The notes under the pieces: generated by a model | What the model was told of the DNA's origin: nothing | The model's database searches: none | Seen by the model: only the letters and a program-made list of their open reading frames with translations | Program-made: the position numbers and the translations under genes | Assembly (NCBI RefSeq): GCF_900107665.1 | Contig: NZ_FNQT01000003.1 | Coordinates: 1 to 64,000 of the forward strand | Reading direction: 5' to 3' | Length of the DNA stretch: 64,000 nucleotides | Source: Haloplanus vescus | Lineage (GTDB): Archaea; Halobacteriota; Halobacteria; Halobacteriales; Haloferacaceae | Shown: one piece after another, positions 62,881 to 64,000 of the stretch | Numbering within the stretch: position 1 is the first letter of the stretch | How the letters are laid out: every line of letters starts with the position of its first letter

Positions 62881-63471
62881 TCAGCAGACGTTTTTGGGCT
62901 GGACGCCCATTGCTTCGAGCGTCTCGACGTAGTCGTCGTACGTCGCGTCGATGACCGTCGTGGCCGCGTCCTCGGCGCGTTCCCACGCGTCGTCCGAATC
63001 GCAGCGCGTTTCGAGCGTGTCGAGAATTGCTTCCTGAACGGCGTCGTGGTCGTCGCGGAAGCCGCGGAAGTCGTTGGCCGTCGAGGGGTCGGCGTCGCCG
63101 ACGAAGAAGCCGACCATCTGGCCGAGCGTGCGGTCGACGACGAGTGCGTAACCGAGCGCACCGCCGGCGCGTTCGACGGGGTCGTCGAACGACGCGAGGG
63201 CGTCGTAGGTTTCGCGGTCGGCGGCGTCGGCGTCGGCGTCGAGGGCGTCGCGCCGGTCGGCGGCGTCGGCCGCGAGCGTGTCGAACAGGTCGCCGTCCCA
63301 GTCCGCGAACGTCTCGGCGGCGGCGGCGGCGTCTGCGGCCGCCGCGGCCCGAATCGCCTCGCCGGTCATGTCGCCGTCAGTCAGTGCGTAGAGCCACTTC
63401 GAGGAGCCGAGCCGCGAGAGCTCGGTCTCCAAGTCGTCAGTCAGCGTGTCGACGAGCGTCGTCCCGTCCAT
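62881..63471 (-). CDS. Haloarchaeal helical protein, sometimes annotated as transcription antitermination protein
   Basis: The 196-residue, mostly helical acidic protein begins MDGTTLVDTLTDDLETELSRLGSSKWLYALTDGDM and is rich in Ala and Asp. A C-terminal helix ends EAMGVQPKNVC. I have seen homologues annotated as transcription antitermination proteins in haloarchaeal genomes, but I see no NusA/NusG domain and do not trust that name; a TenA or haem-oxygenase-like helical fold is equally possible. The start at 63471 excludes an implausible extension into the repeat region. Confidence 0.6.
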   Translation of the reverse strand: MDGTTLVDTLTDDLETELSRLGSSKWLYALTDGDMTGEAIRAAAAADAAAAAETFADWDGDLFDTLAADAADRRDALDADADAADRETYDALASFDDPVERAGGALGYALVVDRTLGQMVGFFVGDADPSTANDFRGFRDDHDAVQEAILDTLETRCDSDDAWERAEDAATTVIDATYDDYVETLEAMGVQPKNVC

Positions 63472-63559
63472 GCTCCGCGGTACGACAGCCCCTCGTTTGT
63501 ATGCATCGGGACGTGACTGGTCGGTCGTCAAAAGAAGATGAGAACAGAGGGGCGTGTTG

Positions 63560-63675
63560 CCCTGCTTCACAGTACGCTCGCCGTTCCGCGTCGAAGCCTC
63601 GCGTTATTCGGCTTCGCCCTGCTTCACGGCTACCACTCGCCGTTCCGCGTCGAGGCTTCGTGTTACTCAGCCTCG
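63560..63675. repeat. Two tandem copies of a rhodanese 3'-end hairpin unit (about 58 bp)
   Basis: The unit CCCTGCTTCAC ... CGCCGTTCCGCGTCGA ... TCG occurs at 63560-63616 and again at 63617-63675, the latter covering the rhodanese stop codon. Each copy holds a 7-bp hairpin around the stop codon: CGAAGCC/GGCTTCG in the first (63592-63598, 63610-63616) and CGAGGCT/AGCCTCG in the second (63651-63657, 63669-63675). Both pairs that differ change on both sides. The first copy still reads as the GEAE-stop end of a rhodanese. Confidence 0.75.
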
Positions 63676-64000
63676 CCCTTCTCGATGGGGACGCCGACGA
63701 GGTTGCCCCACTCGGTCCAGGAGCCGTCGTAGTTGATGGTGTCCTCGTAGCCGAGGAGCTCGTGAAGCGCGAACCACGCGACCGAGGAGCGCTCGCCGAT
63801 GCGGCAGTAGGCGACGGTCGTACCCTCGCCGTCGATGCCTTCCTCGGCGTAGAGCTGTGCGATTTCGTCGCGGGTTTTGAAGGTGCCGTCGTCGTTGGTG
63901 ACGGCCGCCCACGAGATGTTCTTCGCGCCGGGGACGTGGCCGCCGCGCTGGGCGGTCTCCTGCAGTCCCGGGGGTGCGAGAATCTCGCCCGTGAACTCCT
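63663..64000 (-). CDS. Thiosulfate sulfurtransferase (rhodanese), C-terminal part
   Basis: Only the last 112 codons are in the window; the 5' part lies beyond base 64000. The segment holds AAVTNDDGTFKTRDEIAQL, the active-site loop YCRIGERSSVAWFALHELLGY with the catalytic Cys, and the conserved end INYDGSWTEWGNLVGVPIE. This is the catalytic second rhodanese domain of two-domain haloarchaeal enzymes that move sulfur from thiosulfate to an acceptor. The stop (TAA, 63663-63665) lies within the second copy of the hairpin repeat. Confidence 0.92.
   Translation of the reverse strand, partial: EFTGEILAPPGLQETAQRGGHVPGAKNISWAAVTNDDGTFKTRDEIAQLYAEEGIDGEGTTVAYCRIGERSSVAWFALHELLGYEDTINYDGSWTEWGNLVGVPIEKGEAE

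Overview
The window is a stretch of chromosome from a haloarchaeon. The signs are high GC, strongly acidic proteins, archaeal-type translation and replication genes (EndA, PolD large subunit, Hel308, MC1), TATA boxes about 27 bases upstream of many start codons (leaderless mRNAs), and the 5' end of an archaeal 16S rRNA. The gene order and the 16S start look most like Haloferacales, but I cannot name a genus from the sequence alone. No insertion sequences, CRISPR arrays or tRNA genes were seen; apart from one GATC-rich surface-protein gene the region looks like core chromosome.

Layout. 1-1151: 5' end of 16S rRNA on the minus strand with a structured leader and several promoters, then the chromatin protein MC1. 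1339-18038: pyrD and a minus-strand translation block (valS; pheS-pheT; trpS; endA), then a DUF91/zinc-finger protein, a HAD phosphatase, hel308, a MATE exporter and a DUF5784-type protein. 18035-28946: small haloarchaeal genes, a PHP esterase, DedA, and haem/tetrapyrrole genes hemB, hemL, hemC, hemD, broken up by an Amt-PII fusion and a nitrilase-fold protein without its catalytic Cys; then a RecJ-like DHH protein. 29012-43472: a pilin-like/bactofilin-like surface protein, NifU, PPC protein and polC, a secreted Ig-like protein, a sulfatase-superfamily enzyme, a CBS protein, glyS and a polyprenol kinase. 43494-48541: a nitrogen-assimilation island (cynS, small ORF + FNT channel, nirA, DUF6360-type protein, SUMT). 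48588-55806: arginine operon argG-X-C-B-D-E-F. 55868-64000: XPD-like helicase, 2'-5' RNA ligase-like protein, TauE/SafE exporter, uvrB, small haloarchaeal genes and a partial rhodanese.

How it works together. hemB/L/C/D make uroporphyrinogen III; the SUMT gene beside nirA diverts it to the sirohaem that nirA needs, so tetrapyrrole and nitrite assimilation are linked. Amt-PII, FNT, NirA and cyanase all deliver ammonium. The amt and nirA promoters share a co-linear ~95-nt block, suggesting one nitrogen regulator.

Most unusual. Two operons are preceded by tiny, apparently leaderless ORFs rich in codons for the cognate amino acid: a 26-codon ORF ending in a Phe cluster before pheST (8820-8900), and a 23-codon Arg-rich ORF before argG (48621-48692) whose stop codon lies in the loop of a GC hairpin followed by a pyrimidine-rich tract. 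These look like archaeal leader-peptide attenuators. The arginine operon also lacks argH and the carrier-protein gene argW between argG and argX.
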